Shown here: in pieces, positions 1 to 8,137 of the stretch
Layout: the number at the start of each line of letters is the position of its first letter
How positions within the stretch are numbered: position 1 is the first letter of the stretch
Source: Verrucomicrobiota bacterium
GTDB taxonomy: Bacteria; Verrucomicrobiota; Kiritimatiellia; JAAZAB01
NCBI GenBank assembly: GCA_018896395.1
Contig: JAHIMN010000006.1
Span: forward strand, 1-13,695
DNA length: 13,695 nucleotides
Reading direction: 5' to 3'
The notes under the pieces: model-generated
Seen by the model: only the letters and a program-made list of their open reading frames with translations
Databases searched by the model: none
What the model was told of the DNA's origin: nothing
Translations under genes and position numbers: made by a program

Positions 1-9
1 CGCTCCTTT
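1..9 (-). promoter_or_regulatory. Probable ribosome binding site of a gene beyond the left edge
   Basis: On the minus strand the last bases of the window read AAAGGAGCG. This matches the Shine-Dalgarno sequence of the cupin gene just upstream (AAAGGAG before its ATG). A start codon would be expected within a few bases outside the window, so another minus-strand gene probably follows the cupin gene. No start codon can be seen, so this is inference. Confidence 0.4.
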
Positions 10-51
10 CGCGTGTTTAGCGGGCAAATTCTTTGGATTGCGGGCCCCGCG

Positions 52-399
52 TTAGTACAGCATGATGATGGCAATCATTTCCAGCGGCTCCTGACCGTTG
101 TTAATGACCGCGTGGGCTTCGCCCTTGCCGGTCAGAGTCGCGTCGCCGGCCTGGACAGGCACCTTGGTTTTTCCATCGTCAATCAGGCCCTTGCCGCGCG
201 TAATGATAAACAGCTCGTCCTCGTTTTCATGCTTGTGCATACCGATGCTAACGCCGGGCAGCAGGATCAGGCGCGAACACATCCGCGTGCGGGCGGTGAT
301 CTCTTCCTTTTTGAAAAAATGCTGGACCGTGACGCTACCGATGCCGCCACGAATCTGGTTCCTCACTTCCGTTTCCATCTGTGCTGCCTTGCGGATCAT
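52..399 (-). CDS. Small single-domain cupin protein
   Basis: 115-residue protein forming a single conserved beta-barrel cupin. Cupin motif 1 is seen as G49, H55, H57, E62, G69 and motif 2 as G85, G93, H96, N100. These supply the usual three-His, one-Glu metal site (H55, H57, E62, H96), so a bound divalent metal is likely; the proline of motif 2 is replaced by glycine. The substrate cannot be told: stand-alone cupins include isomerases, dioxygenases and sugar- or ligand-binding proteins. The reading frame extends 13 codons upstream, but the ATG at 399 is chosen because AAAGGAG sits four bases before it. The gene lies 132 bases after the AsmA-like gene on the same strand and has its own candidate promoter at 454-482, so it is probably a separate transcription unit. 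Confidence 0.85.
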   Translation of the reverse strand: MIRKAAQMETEVRNQIRGGIGSVTVQHFFKKEEITARTRMCSRLILLPGVSIGMHKHENEDELFIITRGKGLIDDGKTKVPVQAGDATLTGKGEAHAVINNGQEPLEMIAIIMLY

Positions 400-453
400 A
401 GGACTCCTTTCCACGCACGGGACGTGCAAGATTGACAAATATTTATGGGTTTA

Positions 454-482
454 ATGATAGCAGGTCGCGCCAAACCCGTCCA
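454..482 (-). promoter_or_regulatory. Candidate sigma-70-type promoter of the cupin gene
   Basis: Read on the minus strand, TGGACG (477-482) is followed after exactly 17 bases by TATCAT (454-459). Transcription would start near 447, leaving a leader of about 48 bases that includes a small hairpin (GCACG, 3-base loop, CGTGC; 415-427) and the AAAGGAG ribosome site. The boxes are near consensus and well spaced, but there is no experimental support. Confidence 0.5.
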
Positions 483-531
483 GCGTAATGGAATCATTCA
501 GATCATACTGGCACGCGCGGTTTGAAAATAT

Positions 532-2742
532 TCAGTCAAATATGAAGAACATTTCCTTGGGCAAGTAGGCCGGGCGCCAATGGGGATCCTTGACCGTGCC
601 CGTCAGGCGGAATTCCAGCATCTTGGTAACGGGCATCATGGCGAGATGCAGGATGCCGCCCACCAGCGTGTTTTTCTTGAGCAGTTTAACCTGCACCGCA
701 AAGTCCAGCTCGCCATTCAAGCGATAGTCGCCCTCGCACGTAAGCGTGATGACCTCGCCCTCGATGATAATGTTGTCCGAATGGATCTTGCCGTCCTTGA
801 TTACAAAGGAGGCCCGCGCGTCGGTCTGCCGCATGATCAGGCTGAGCCCCGGCACAATACGCCCCAGGAACTCGGACAGCCCCCCGAACAGCGGAAACTG
901 GAAAAGGCGGCCGGCGCCAATCTTGATCCATCCCTGCCCCGTGGCAGTCTGACCGCCGGGATCGTCCAGAAAGCCATCCAGCGCCAACTGCCCCGAGAGA
1001 GCGCCATGATACTGGTCTACCGCTTGACCGGCCAGGTGGCGCGCCAGCATTTGCAAATTCACCTCGCGCACATTGCCCTGGAGATGGTAGCGCAGATTGG
1101 TCGCGTTCAACACGGGATACACCGAGCCCGACCCACGGACAAGCCCCCGGCAAAAATCAGCCTGCACATCGTTGATATACGCGGTATCTTCCACCACGCG
1201 CAAGCTCAGGGAACAGCGGTCCATGATAAATTGTTTCCAGCCGGAACGCTGGGTGTCAATTTCAATATCCATATCATTGCGCACCAAGTCCTTGTAACCG
1301 GCAGTCCCCCAGGCGGCCACCTTGGTCGGCCCTTCAAACCGGAATTGGCCCACCACGTTCGCGATGAACGTAGCAAGCATTTTGGCCACCGCTTGCGGAT
1401 CGGCCGTGGACAGGCCATTAAAACCGACGGTATCCTGGATAAAATCCAGGCACGCACCACCCTGGACCGTACCTTCCTCGCGCACAGCAAGCAGGGGGGT
1501 GAGGATCAACGAAGCGTTGGTGGGCGAAAAATCTATAACCAGATCCGATTTCATCAGCAGGTTGGTAACCCCATGGTACTGGCAATTGTCCCCCTGGGCA
1601 TGGCCCGTCAAGTGGAAAAGCCAATTTGTCCCTACCGCGAACTTAAAATCGGCCTTCCCGGCCGGCGGCTGATCCTCGAACTGAAACCACTCGATCACGG
1701 ACGCATGGGGTAAATCCAATGCATACAGCAGGGGTAACAGGGCATTGGGATTAAACGCGGTCGTAATCGCACCCTGGCACTGCCTGGTTTTCCAGGCATA
1801 CATACCGGAGAGATGAAGCGGGCCGCGCCAATGATTCTTGCCCACGGTGGCATCCAGCGATTGGAGGATCAGGTTCTGCTCGTCAAATCGGAACCGGCCG
1901 TTGATTTTCGCCACATGGGCGCCCTCGATATCGGCATCGATCAAATCCAAAACGCCTTCGCCGCTTGCGCCTTTCATACTCAGCTTGAGACACCAGGCAC
2001 CGAGCACCGTTTTCCTAAAACAGGTGCGCCGCGCATCCGCCTGAACCTGAACATCCAGCGCATTCATATCGGCGGGATCCAGGAAACCGGTTACATCCAC
2101 ATTCACGACGCCGCTACCGTTCGTGCTTAACCCGCATTGACCCCATGCTTTCAGCAACTTAACCAGGCGGACTTCATGTTTTTTTTCGCTACCCCCCGGT
2201 GCCGGGCGAGTCGGCATAACGCCCTCGCGCGGCAGTACCAGTTCGCCTCGCCCGGTCAGCTTGATCCCGGGCATCCGGGCGGCACATTCCTCCACCCGCA
2301 GGCGCGTGGCATCTTCATCCCAAGCGACGCGCGCAAACAACACCTGGCAGTCAAACCGTTCCATTCCGGCGAGCGCCGCATCGTTCGTCGTCGCACTTTG
2401 AAGAGGCACGGACACTACGCCGTTCTTGATGAGCGCACCGGACACGCCGTTTTTGCCCTTTAACCAGGCCAAGGGATGGAGGCGCAGAACGATTTTTTCG
2501 GCCTCGAGCAGGGGGACGCCAATATCGCCCTTACGGTGACAGCGGACCTGCGTCGCGATAATGCCTTCGAATACCCCAAGCTTCACCTTCGCCAGCGTGA
2601 CCACCAGGTCGCTGAACTGCAGTCGTTTCTCGACATTCCGCGCCAGCACATCCGGCAGGCCGATCAGGCTCAAATAGAGTCCGGCCACGAGTACCACGAT
2701 AAAAACAATAAACGCGCCATACTTGATTTTGCGCAGCATCAT
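532..2742 (-). CDS. AsmA-like inner-membrane-anchored periplasmic protein
   Basis: 736 residues. A short basic N-terminus leads into one hydrophobic segment (about residues 8-27), then a long, beta-rich, periplasm-facing region without further membrane spans. The C-terminal part (about 602-736) has the AsmA-like C-terminal pattern: a GxIKIGxGRL start, an FGGL segment, alternating short strands ending in LTCEGDYRL and NGELDF, then GGILHLAMMPV and LTGTVKDPHW. Proteins of this superfamily (AsmA, YhdP, TamB, YdbH) form grooves linked to lipid transport and outer-membrane biogenesis; that role here is inference. Two ATGs are adjacent (2742 and 2739). The first lies four bases after the stop of the DUF4340 gene, so translation is probably coupled. 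It appears to be the last gene of the ABC operon. Confidence 0.75.
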   Translation of the reverse strand: MMLRKIKYGAFIVFIVVLVAGLYLSLIGLPDVLARNVEKRLQFSDLVVTLAKVKLGVFEGIIATQVRCHRKGDIGVPLLEAEKIVLRLHPLAWLKGKNGVSGALIKNGVVSVPLQSATTNDAALAGMERFDCQVLFARVAWDEDATRLRVEECAARMPGIKLTGRGELVLPREGVMPTRPAPGGSEKKHEVRLVKLLKAWGQCGLSTNGSGVVNVDVTGFLDPADMNALDVQVQADARRTCFRKTVLGAWCLKLSMKGASGEGVLDLIDADIEGAHVAKINGRFRFDEQNLILQSLDATVGKNHWRGPLHLSGMYAWKTRQCQGAITTAFNPNALLPLLYALDLPHASVIEWFQFEDQPPAGKADFKFAVGTNWLFHLTGHAQGDNCQYHGVTNLLMKSDLVIDFSPTNASLILTPLLAVREEGTVQGGACLDFIQDTVGFNGLSTADPQAVAKMLATFIANVVGQFRFEGPTKVAAWGTAGYKDLVRNDMDIEIDTQRSGWKQFIMDRCSLSLRVVEDTAYINDVQADFCRGLVRGSGSVYPVLNATNLRYHLQGNVREVNLQMLARHLAGQAVDQYHGALSGQLALDGFLDDPGGQTATGQGWIKIGAGRLFQFPLFGGLSEFLGRIVPGLSLIMRQTDARASFVIKDGKIHSDNIIIEGEVITLTCEGDYRLNGELDFAVQVKLLKKNTLVGGILHLAMMPVTKMLEFRLTGTVKDPHWRPAYLPKEMFFIFD

Positions 2743-2746
2743 ATGA

Positions 2747-4585
2747 TCACCGAGTTACATCCTGCAGAAGCTGGTCCGCCAGGGCTTTGGGAAGAATGAA
2801 CACCACCTCCTGCCCCTGCACTTTTGCATACACGCCCTGATCCTCGGAAGCTTCCCCCAGGACGAGGGTTTTCTGAAGGCCTTCCTGACCACTCAGGATG
2901 AAGGTTAAAGAACCGCGCGGGTCTTTCAATCCATAAATACCGAGGTCATTGTGCTCTGACCGCTCGAACCGCACGGCGCGCAAGGTCGCCATCTTTTCCA
3001 GCAGCGTTGTAATGACCGCCAGGTTGACCGGCCCAACGGAGGGCGCCACCGGGACCCACGGCCCCGTTCCCTCCCGCGTCACCGCCTGCGCGACGTCCTT
3101 TTTACGGAGAATGATCTTCGTAACGGCCGTTGGGGCCAGGGCCAGCACCACGCTGTCGCGATAGGCGATCGGGTCGAGCGCCAGGGTAACCGCCGCCGCC
3201 ACCGAGAGCTTGTAGATCTGATCCTCATCTTCAAACTTGGCATAAATATATTCCTTGCCCGGCAGAGGCCGGCTCATGGCCAACGTCCGGCCGGTCGGTA
3301 GTATGCCCGCGGCCTGGATCGCGGGCGCCGTCGCGCCGGCCACGCTCTGCGTGGTGGCATCCAAGACCGGCACGGCATCGGCCATGCGAATCACACGCTC
3401 CGGCGGCTCCAAACCCAGGTCCAGGAGATTGGTACTGCTCAGGAACCCCTCGATACGCAGGGCATTCAGGCGGTTGATCAGATCTTCCACAAGGCGGGTG
3501 TCCGCTTTCCATTGCGCGGGCGCCGTCACCTGCCAGAGGCCGGACGCGGCCTTCTGGAGCTGTAACACCTTTTCGCCTTCCTCGACCCGAACCCAGGCAA
3601 TGGCAGGCGCCGCCATGAAATAGAGCCGCGAATCACGGAGATCGCTGACGCCCACTTTCAAGGCGTCAACCTGATCTTTCTGGACGGCAAACACCGAGCC
3701 GGTTCCGCGATAGGCAACATAGATTAAATCGCCCTTTTCGTTGGTCCGATTGCCAAAACACAGCTTAAGTCCGTTCTTTTCCTCATCCTTCCAGATGTTG
3801 AACTGCAGAATCGTCTCGTCGTCACTCAATCCATAGATGGCCGGATCGGCGATGCGCTCGGCCACGAATTGTTGAATCTGGAGATTGAAGAGCTGTTCCA
3901 GCAGACTGGAAACCTTGAACCAGTCGGCACGGGCCGTAATGGGTTTATGTATGATCCACTCCGTGCCTTCCCGGATAATCTCGACGAGCGGACCGCCAAG
4001 ACGCTTGATTGCGAGGCCTTTCACATAGGCGGGCGCTCCGGCCAGAAGACGGGGATCGCGGAGATCAGCCGCTGCACGGGGAATGATGTCCAGCAGATTC
4101 GTAGAGGTGGCGATGACGGCATCTGAATTGTCCACCTGCACATATACCGCGTCCTTCATCGGCGATAGTCCGCCGACGGCAAGAGTATAGCGATGCTCCG
4201 CATCGCCCAGGACCATGCGGGCCAGGGGCTTGCCCAGCCCGTAATCATCCAGGGAGAGTGAACGGCTTGCTCGCTGGGCGGCCGTCACAATTTCCCCGCG
4301 GGGCAATTTAGCCATTACGGCCAGCATGTGATTGAGCTTGATACTGTCGGCCCGCGCCTCCACCGGTTTATGAATTAGCCACTGGCCCTGCTCATTCGCG
4401 CACGCCACGAAAAGGTTGTCCCGGGAAAAAGACCAATAGATGACGTTCTCCGGCTCGATATCCAGGAGACGCAGATTCGGCCGATCCTGCTCACCCTCGT
4501 CTTTCCCGCCCCACTCTACAATGGCAATAAACGCGCCCAGGAGCACCGACAGGATCAGCAGAAAAAATGTGGTTCGACCATGCAT
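2747..4585 (-). CDS. DUF4340 protein with four internal repeats
   Basis: 612 residues with an N-terminal signal anchor (about 6-23) and a large, presumably periplasmic, remainder. Four repeats of roughly 140-160 residues are visible. Each begins with a Trp followed by a Pro and a conserved helix: W69 (LIHKP), W210 (IIHKP), W351 (QVTAP) and W510 (VPVAP). About 40-46 residues later each has a (Y/L)GL turn at 115, 251, 390 and 551. Repeats 1-3 also have an RD motif near their ends (DLRDPRL, DLRDSRL, AYRDSVV). DUF4340 proteins are often encoded next to GldG-type ABC auxiliary genes; their function is unknown. The frame stays open upstream to 4951, but that part only translates the repeat element and the end of the GldG-like gene. 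The ATG at 4585 directly precedes the signal anchor, although no Shine-Dalgarno sequence is visible. Confidence 0.8.
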   Translation of the reverse strand: MHGRTTFFLLILSVLLGAFIAIVEWGGKDEGEQDRPNLRLLDIEPENVIYWSFSRDNLFVACANEQGQWLIHKPVEARADSIKLNHMLAVMAKLPRGEIVTAAQRASRSLSLDDYGLGKPLARMVLGDAEHRYTLAVGGLSPMKDAVYVQVDNSDAVIATSTNLLDIIPRAAADLRDPRLLAGAPAYVKGLAIKRLGGPLVEIIREGTEWIIHKPITARADWFKVSSLLEQLFNLQIQQFVAERIADPAIYGLSDDETILQFNIWKDEEKNGLKLCFGNRTNEKGDLIYVAYRGTGSVFAVQKDQVDALKVGVSDLRDSRLYFMAAPAIAWVRVEEGEKVLQLQKAASGLWQVTAPAQWKADTRLVEDLINRLNALRIEGFLSSTNLLDLGLEPPERVIRMADAVPVLDATTQSVAGATAPAIQAAGILPTGRTLAMSRPLPGKEYIYAKFEDEDQIYKLSVAAAVTLALDPIAYRDSVVLALAPTAVTKIILRKKDVAQAVTREGTGPWVPVAPSVGPVNLAVITTLLEKMATLRAVRFERSEHNDLGIYGLKDPRGSLTFILSGQEGLQKTLVLGEASEDQGVYAKVQGQEVVFILPKALADQLLQDVTR

Positions 4586-4625
4586 GGCATTATTAATAAG
4601 ACCGCCAAAAGCGGCGACAAAAATC

Positions 4626-4741
<116 letters not shown>

Positions 4742-4779
4742 TATGTGTTGTTTTAAAATACCTTGGCATTGAATTAATC

Positions 4780-6234
4780 CTATTTTCGCCGCTGGGCCCA
4801 GACCATAAGTCCCAGCAGACCCACCAACCCCGGAAGACCCACCACCACAAGCGCCGAAAGCCGGCGCAGATGGCCCCGGTCCAAGGCCACTTGGATCGTC
4901 GCCGGCTCGCGGGACGCGATCATGAGCGTCTCCTTCCGTTCCAGCAACCAATTCAGGGCATTCATAAAGAAATCGGGATTATAGCCTCCCAGCAAGGCGC
5001 CGTTGGCAACCAGCACCGAATCGCCAACGATCACCAGCCGCGTCGGCTGGAGTTCCACTTCCATGCCAGGCACGGGCCCTTTTTCAATAGCCACAGCCAC
5101 CGGCACCGGCCCGCCCTGGTCCACCCCGGGATCAAATTTCAGCGGATTCTGGTTGACGGAAAGTTCCGCCCATCCCTGGTCGCTGCTTGAGGCCAGTACG
5201 GTGACGCGCGGCTTGTCCGCCGGCTTGTCCGCCGCACTGTTGGTCCCCACGAGCGGCTGTACCGATCGGGGCATGGTGAAAATGGTGGTTACATTTTTCA
5301 GCCGCTTGGTGATGGAATGCTCCCCGTAGGCCGTCACCAGCAATTGCTGACCCGCCGTGGACGAGCTCACCACGCGATCCGATCCCAGTCGCACGCCCCA
5401 GAGCTCGAGCATTTCTTCCAGCCCGGAATCCAGGCCAGGGTCTACCAGCAGCAATAACCGACCGTGATTATTCAGGTAAGTTTTGATCATTTCGACTTCC
5501 AGGTGCGTCAGTCGCTTGGTCGGCCCCGCAATAATCAGGGCGTTGGCGTCACCGGGCACGGCGCTGACACCGCTGAAACTCAGCGGTTTGATCTCCAAGT
5601 TGTTCTTTTCCATGGTCCGGGCAATGATGGAATAGCCCGTGTAGGGATCAAAATTGTCCGTCTGACGCTCGCCGTGGCCCGTAAGAAAATAGACTATTGG
5701 CTTGCGGGCCTGCAAAAGGTTCTGGAGCGCGGTCGAAAGCGCCTGCTCGCCACAGAACCGCCGTAGAACCTTGGCGCGGCCGGCGAGCGTTGGCGTGTAA
5801 TCGTAGTCGGCCAGATCAGCCACCGGCACGATTCGGCGCTTACCCCCCGCATCGAGCACGATCACATTCGGCTCGCGCAGATCATATTGCAGGGCAAGTT
5901 CCTTACTGCGGACCATGTCACGATGGGGATCCACATACTCGACACGCAATCGAGCAGACGCATACGCATATTCCCGGAGCAGGCTTTGCACATCGTGATA
6001 GAGCTCCTGTTCGCCGCTCATAAAGACAACGATCCGAATGTCCTTCGGCAGATGGTCCAGCAAGCTCCTGGTTTCCGCGGTCAGGGCATAATGCCGCGCG
6101 CGGCTTACGTCGAACCGGAGCGGATGATGACTGGAAAGGTAATTCACCATGAGAACCATGAGTGCCGCGAGCCCGAGCGTGACCCATACGGTCAAACCCG
6201 TCAGCCAGCGTTTGAATGAAAACCTGTGTTTCAT
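4780..6234 (-). CDS. GldG-like ABC transporter auxiliary protein
   Basis: 484 residues with one N-terminal membrane segment (about 9-31) and one C-terminal segment (about 458-480) ending in QRRK; the region between should be extracytoplasmic. The sequence follows the GldG/ABC-type auxiliary pattern: YALTAETRSLLDHLP near the start, YFLTGHGE at 182-189, a gatase-like stretch with ALIIAGPTKRLTHLEVE then YL..HGRLLLLVDP at 232-266, VIVGDSVLVAN at 401-411, and NPDFFMNALNWLLERKE near the C-terminus. Such proteins are named for Flavobacterium gliding gene gldG but occur widely where the substrate is unknown. The ATG at 6234 is two bases after the permease stop and preceded by GGAAG. The frame continues far upstream inside the permease gene, but that part lacks family similarity. 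Confidence 0.85.
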   Translation of the reverse strand: MKHRFSFKRWLTGLTVWVTLGLAALMVLMVNYLSSHHPLRFDVSRARHYALTAETRSLLDHLPKDIRIVVFMSGEQELYHDVQSLLREYAYASARLRVEYVDPHRDMVRSKELALQYDLREPNVIVLDAGGKRRIVPVADLADYDYTPTLAGRAKVLRRFCGEQALSTALQNLLQARKPIVYFLTGHGERQTDNFDPYTGYSIIARTMEKNNLEIKPLSFSGVSAVPGDANALIIAGPTKRLTHLEVEMIKTYLNNHGRLLLLVDPGLDSGLEEMLELWGVRLGSDRVVSSSTAGQQLLVTAYGEHSITKRLKNVTTIFTMPRSVQPLVGTNSAADKPADKPRVTVLASSSDQGWAELSVNQNPLKFDPGVDQGGPVPVAVAIEKGPVPGMEVELQPTRLVIVGDSVLVANGALLGGYNPDFFMNALNWLLERKETLMIASREPATIQVALDRGHLRRLSALVVVGLPGLVGLLGLMVWAQRRK

Positions 6235-6236
6235 AG

Positions 6237-6977
6237 TTACTTCCACTGCCGCGCTTCGATCGCCTTGACCGTGGCAAACACAAAGAACACGGCCAGCGAA
6301 AGATAGAACACGATGGGCCGCGTATCCACAACCCCCCGCGCAAAGTCCTGAACATGCTGGGTACTCGACATGTATGTCAGGGCCGCCTGCACCGCGGCGC
6401 CGGGCAGAAACAGTCGCACGGTATCCAGGAAAAACAGGATGCTGACCGCGACAAAACAGCCCACGGCCGCCACGACCTGACTGCGCGTCAGGGCCGAGAC
6501 AAACATGCCGATGGCGATGAAACAACTGCCGATGAGCCACAGGATCAGGTAACCGGTGAAGATGGGCATCCAGTCCAGGGCCGCCATGCCGGGCGCCACG
6601 GCCTTCAGCAGGATAAAATACGCCGCCGTGGGCGTGGTCACCAGCAGGAAGAATATGAGCGCGCCAGCATATTTTCCCAGTACGACTTGCAGATCCGTCA
6701 CCGGCGCAGTCAGAAGCATTTCCAGCGTGCCGGTCCGACGCTCCTCGGCAAATAACGGCATGGTGATAAGCGCAATGGCCGCCAGCACTGCCACCCAGAA
6801 ATAGGGCGCGCCGAACAGGAGTTCCCCTATGCCGATTCGTTCGCCCAGGTGCTGGACGAGGGGCCGGCAGAAACTTAAGCCCGCCACCACCAGGAACGCC
6901 GCCATGATCACGTAGGCCATGGGCGTGTGAAAATACGCCCGTAATTGTCGTTTTAACAGAGTTGCAATATTAGCCAC
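6237..6977 (-). CDS. ABC-2 type permease, GldF-like
   Basis: 246 residues with six likely membrane segments (about 19-37, 56-76, 104-126, 138-163, 167-188 and 220-240). The loop LFAEERRTGTLEMLLTAPV (residues 75-93) is the diagnostic EExxxGTLExLL motif of ABC-2 permeases of the GldF/NosY type. It forms the membrane pore with the ATPase encoded immediately upstream. The start is GTG at 6977, within an 8-base overlap (GTGGCTAA) with the end of the ATPase gene, which implies translational coupling. The protein has the usual length for the family. What is transported is unknown; relatives serve in gliding, copper-centre maturation, or have no assigned role. Confidence 0.88.
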   Translation of the reverse strand: MANIATLLKRQLRAYFHTPMAYVIMAAFLVVAGLSFCRPLVQHLGERIGIGELLFGAPYFWVAVLAAIALITMPLFAEERRTGTLEMLLTAPVTDLQVVLGKYAGALIFFLLVTTPTAAYFILLKAVAPGMAALDWMPIFTGYLILWLIGSCFIAIGMFVSALTRSQVVAAVGCFVAVSILFFLDTVRLFLPGAAVQAALTYMSSTQHVQDFARGVVDTRPIVFYLSLAVFFVFATVKAIEARQWK

Positions 6978-7947
6978 TGGTTTGTCCCCGACCCGCGGAC
7001 GCGGTTAATTTGATAAAGACGTCTTCCAACTCGAACACCTCCAGGCTCAATTCGCGCAACGGCCAGCCCTGCGCTGCGGCAATCCCGAACACCGCCGGAC
7101 GGATATCCGTGCCGGGGTGGCACCCGAGCTGATACCGGCGCCATAGGGCCGACCCACGGCCAAGACCGCTGGTCGCAGGTCCCACCAGCCGAACCGTCAG
7201 AACCCCGCTCACGCACCGGAGCCGTTCCGCCACTTCTTCCGGCGGACCCGCAATCTCGGCCACCACGCTGACATTGCCTTGCAATTGGCCCGCCAGGTGC
7301 TCGGGCGAATCGGACGCCACAATGCGCCCGTGATTCATAATAAACACCCGCTGACAAATGGCTTCCGCTTCCGCGAGCGAATGGGTCGCCAACACCACGG
7401 TAAAACGGCGCCCCAGGGCGCCGATCAACTCGCGCACGGCACGTATCTGGTTCGGATCGAGCCCGATCATCGGCTCATCCAGGATCAGCAGTTCGGGACT
7501 GTGGATCAGGCTGTCCGCCAGCGCGAGGCGCTGGCAAAAGCCTTTCGAAAGCTGGCCGATGATGCGCCGCTCCACGTCCTTGAGTCCGCACAGGACCTTC
7601 ATTTCCTCCATGCGCTCGCGGCGCTTCCGGCGAGGTATTCCCTTAAGCTTCGCCCGGAACGAGAGATATTCGTCCACCCGCATTTCCGGGTAGAGCGGCG
7701 CATTTTCCGGCAGGTAGCCAATTCGCCGCCGCGCGTCCAGGGAATGCAAAAACACGTCCAATCCGTCAATGAACACCCGGCCTTGCGTCGGCGCCAGGTA
7801 GGTGGCCAACAGGCGCATTAGCGTCGTCTTGCCGGCGCCGTTCGGCCCGAGAAAACCAACGATTTCGCCTCGCAGGACCTCGAACGAAATATCGTCCACG
7901 GCTTTTGCCGAGGCAAACCGCTTGGTTACATGTTCCACTTTAATCAT
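6970..7947 (-). CDS. ABC transporter ATP-binding protein, GldA-like
   Basis: 325 residues. Walker A is GPNGAGKT (34-41), the signature is LSKGFCQR (133-140) in place of LSGGQ, Walker B is LLILDEP (153-159), and the switch histidine is H189. The usual Q-loop position reads LPEN (79-82), as in many GldA-type ATPases. A C-terminal extension of about 100 residues after residue 220 resembles the extra domain of this ABC subfamily. It powers the permease and GldG-like partner encoded next. The frame is open 33 codons further up, but the ATG at 7947 starts the canonical MIKVEHVTKRF strand and is preferred. No clear Shine-Dalgarno sequence precedes it. It is the first gene of the operon, opposite the DUF2851 gene. 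Confidence 0.9.
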   Translation of the reverse strand: MIKVEHVTKRFASAKAVDDISFEVLRGEIVGFLGPNGAGKTTLMRLLATYLAPTQGRVFIDGLDVFLHSLDARRRIGYLPENAPLYPEMRVDEYLSFRAKLKGIPRRKRRERMEEMKVLCGLKDVERRIIGQLSKGFCQRLALADSLIHSPELLILDEPMIGLDPNQIRAVRELIGALGRRFTVVLATHSLAEAEAICQRVFIMNHGRIVASDSPEHLAGQLQGNVSVVAEIAGPPEEVAERLRCVSGVLTVRLVGPATSGLGRGSALWRRYQLGCHPGTDIRPAVFGIAAAQGWPLRELSLEVFELEDVFIKLTASAGRGQTSG

Positions 7948-8011
7948 GGCAGGCTGTGACGCGCAATAAGAATGGCCTGATAACGACCTGACTCCCGGAA
8001 ATTCAAGGTTC

Positions 8012-8040
8012 ACTCTACCGTCATCCATCCTGTTGATCAA
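8012..8040 (-). promoter_or_regulatory. Candidate promoter of the ABC operon
   Basis: On the minus strand TTGATC (8035-8040) is followed after 17 bases by TAGAGT (8012-8017), four of six matches in each box. The leader to the ATPase ATG would be about 60 bases. A second possible pair lies closer to the gene (TTGAAT, 18 bases, TATCAG), so the choice is uncertain. Confidence 0.35.
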
Positions 8041-8060
8041 TTCCAAAAACGGGCTATACT
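8033..8060 (+). promoter_or_regulatory. Candidate promoter of the DUF2851 gene
   Basis: TTGATC (8033-8038), 16 bases, then TATACT (8055-8060), a five-of-six match to the -10 consensus. Transcription would begin near 8067, at the start of the tandem heptad units. The -35 box shares the palindrome TTGATCAA (8033-8040) with the opposing promoter of the ABC operon. Confidence 0.45.
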
Positions 8061-8064
8061 GTTT

Positions 8065-8120
8065 AATGCAGAATGCAGAATGCAGAATGCTGAATGCAGA
8101 ATGCTGAAGGCAGAAGGCTG
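8065..8120 (+). repeat. Tandem 7-bp repeat, eight units
   Basis: Eight consecutive heptads: AATGCAG three times, AATGCTG, AATGCAG, AATGCTG, AAGGCAG, AAGGCTG. A degenerate continuation (AAGTTCAG, AAGGC) runs to 8133 and supplies the AGAAGG (8127-8132) that serves as ribosome site of the DUF2851 gene. The units lie between the promoter and the start codon, so they would be transcribed in the leader. Short heptad arrays of this kind are prone to copy-number change by slippage. The reverse strand translates as SAFCILH-type peptide, which is not a gene. Confidence 0.9.
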
Positions 8121-8137
8121 AAGTTCAGAAGGCATTT

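Noticed and set aside
580..1713. Long plus-strand open frame of 377 codons opposite the AsmA-like gene
   Set aside because: It mirrors a well-supported minus-strand gene, is rich in His, Gln and Arg without family motifs, and has no ribosome site.
6235..6540. Upstream extension of the GldG-like frame
   Set aside because: It lies in another frame of the permease gene and lacks similarity; the ATG at 6234 gives a normal family start.
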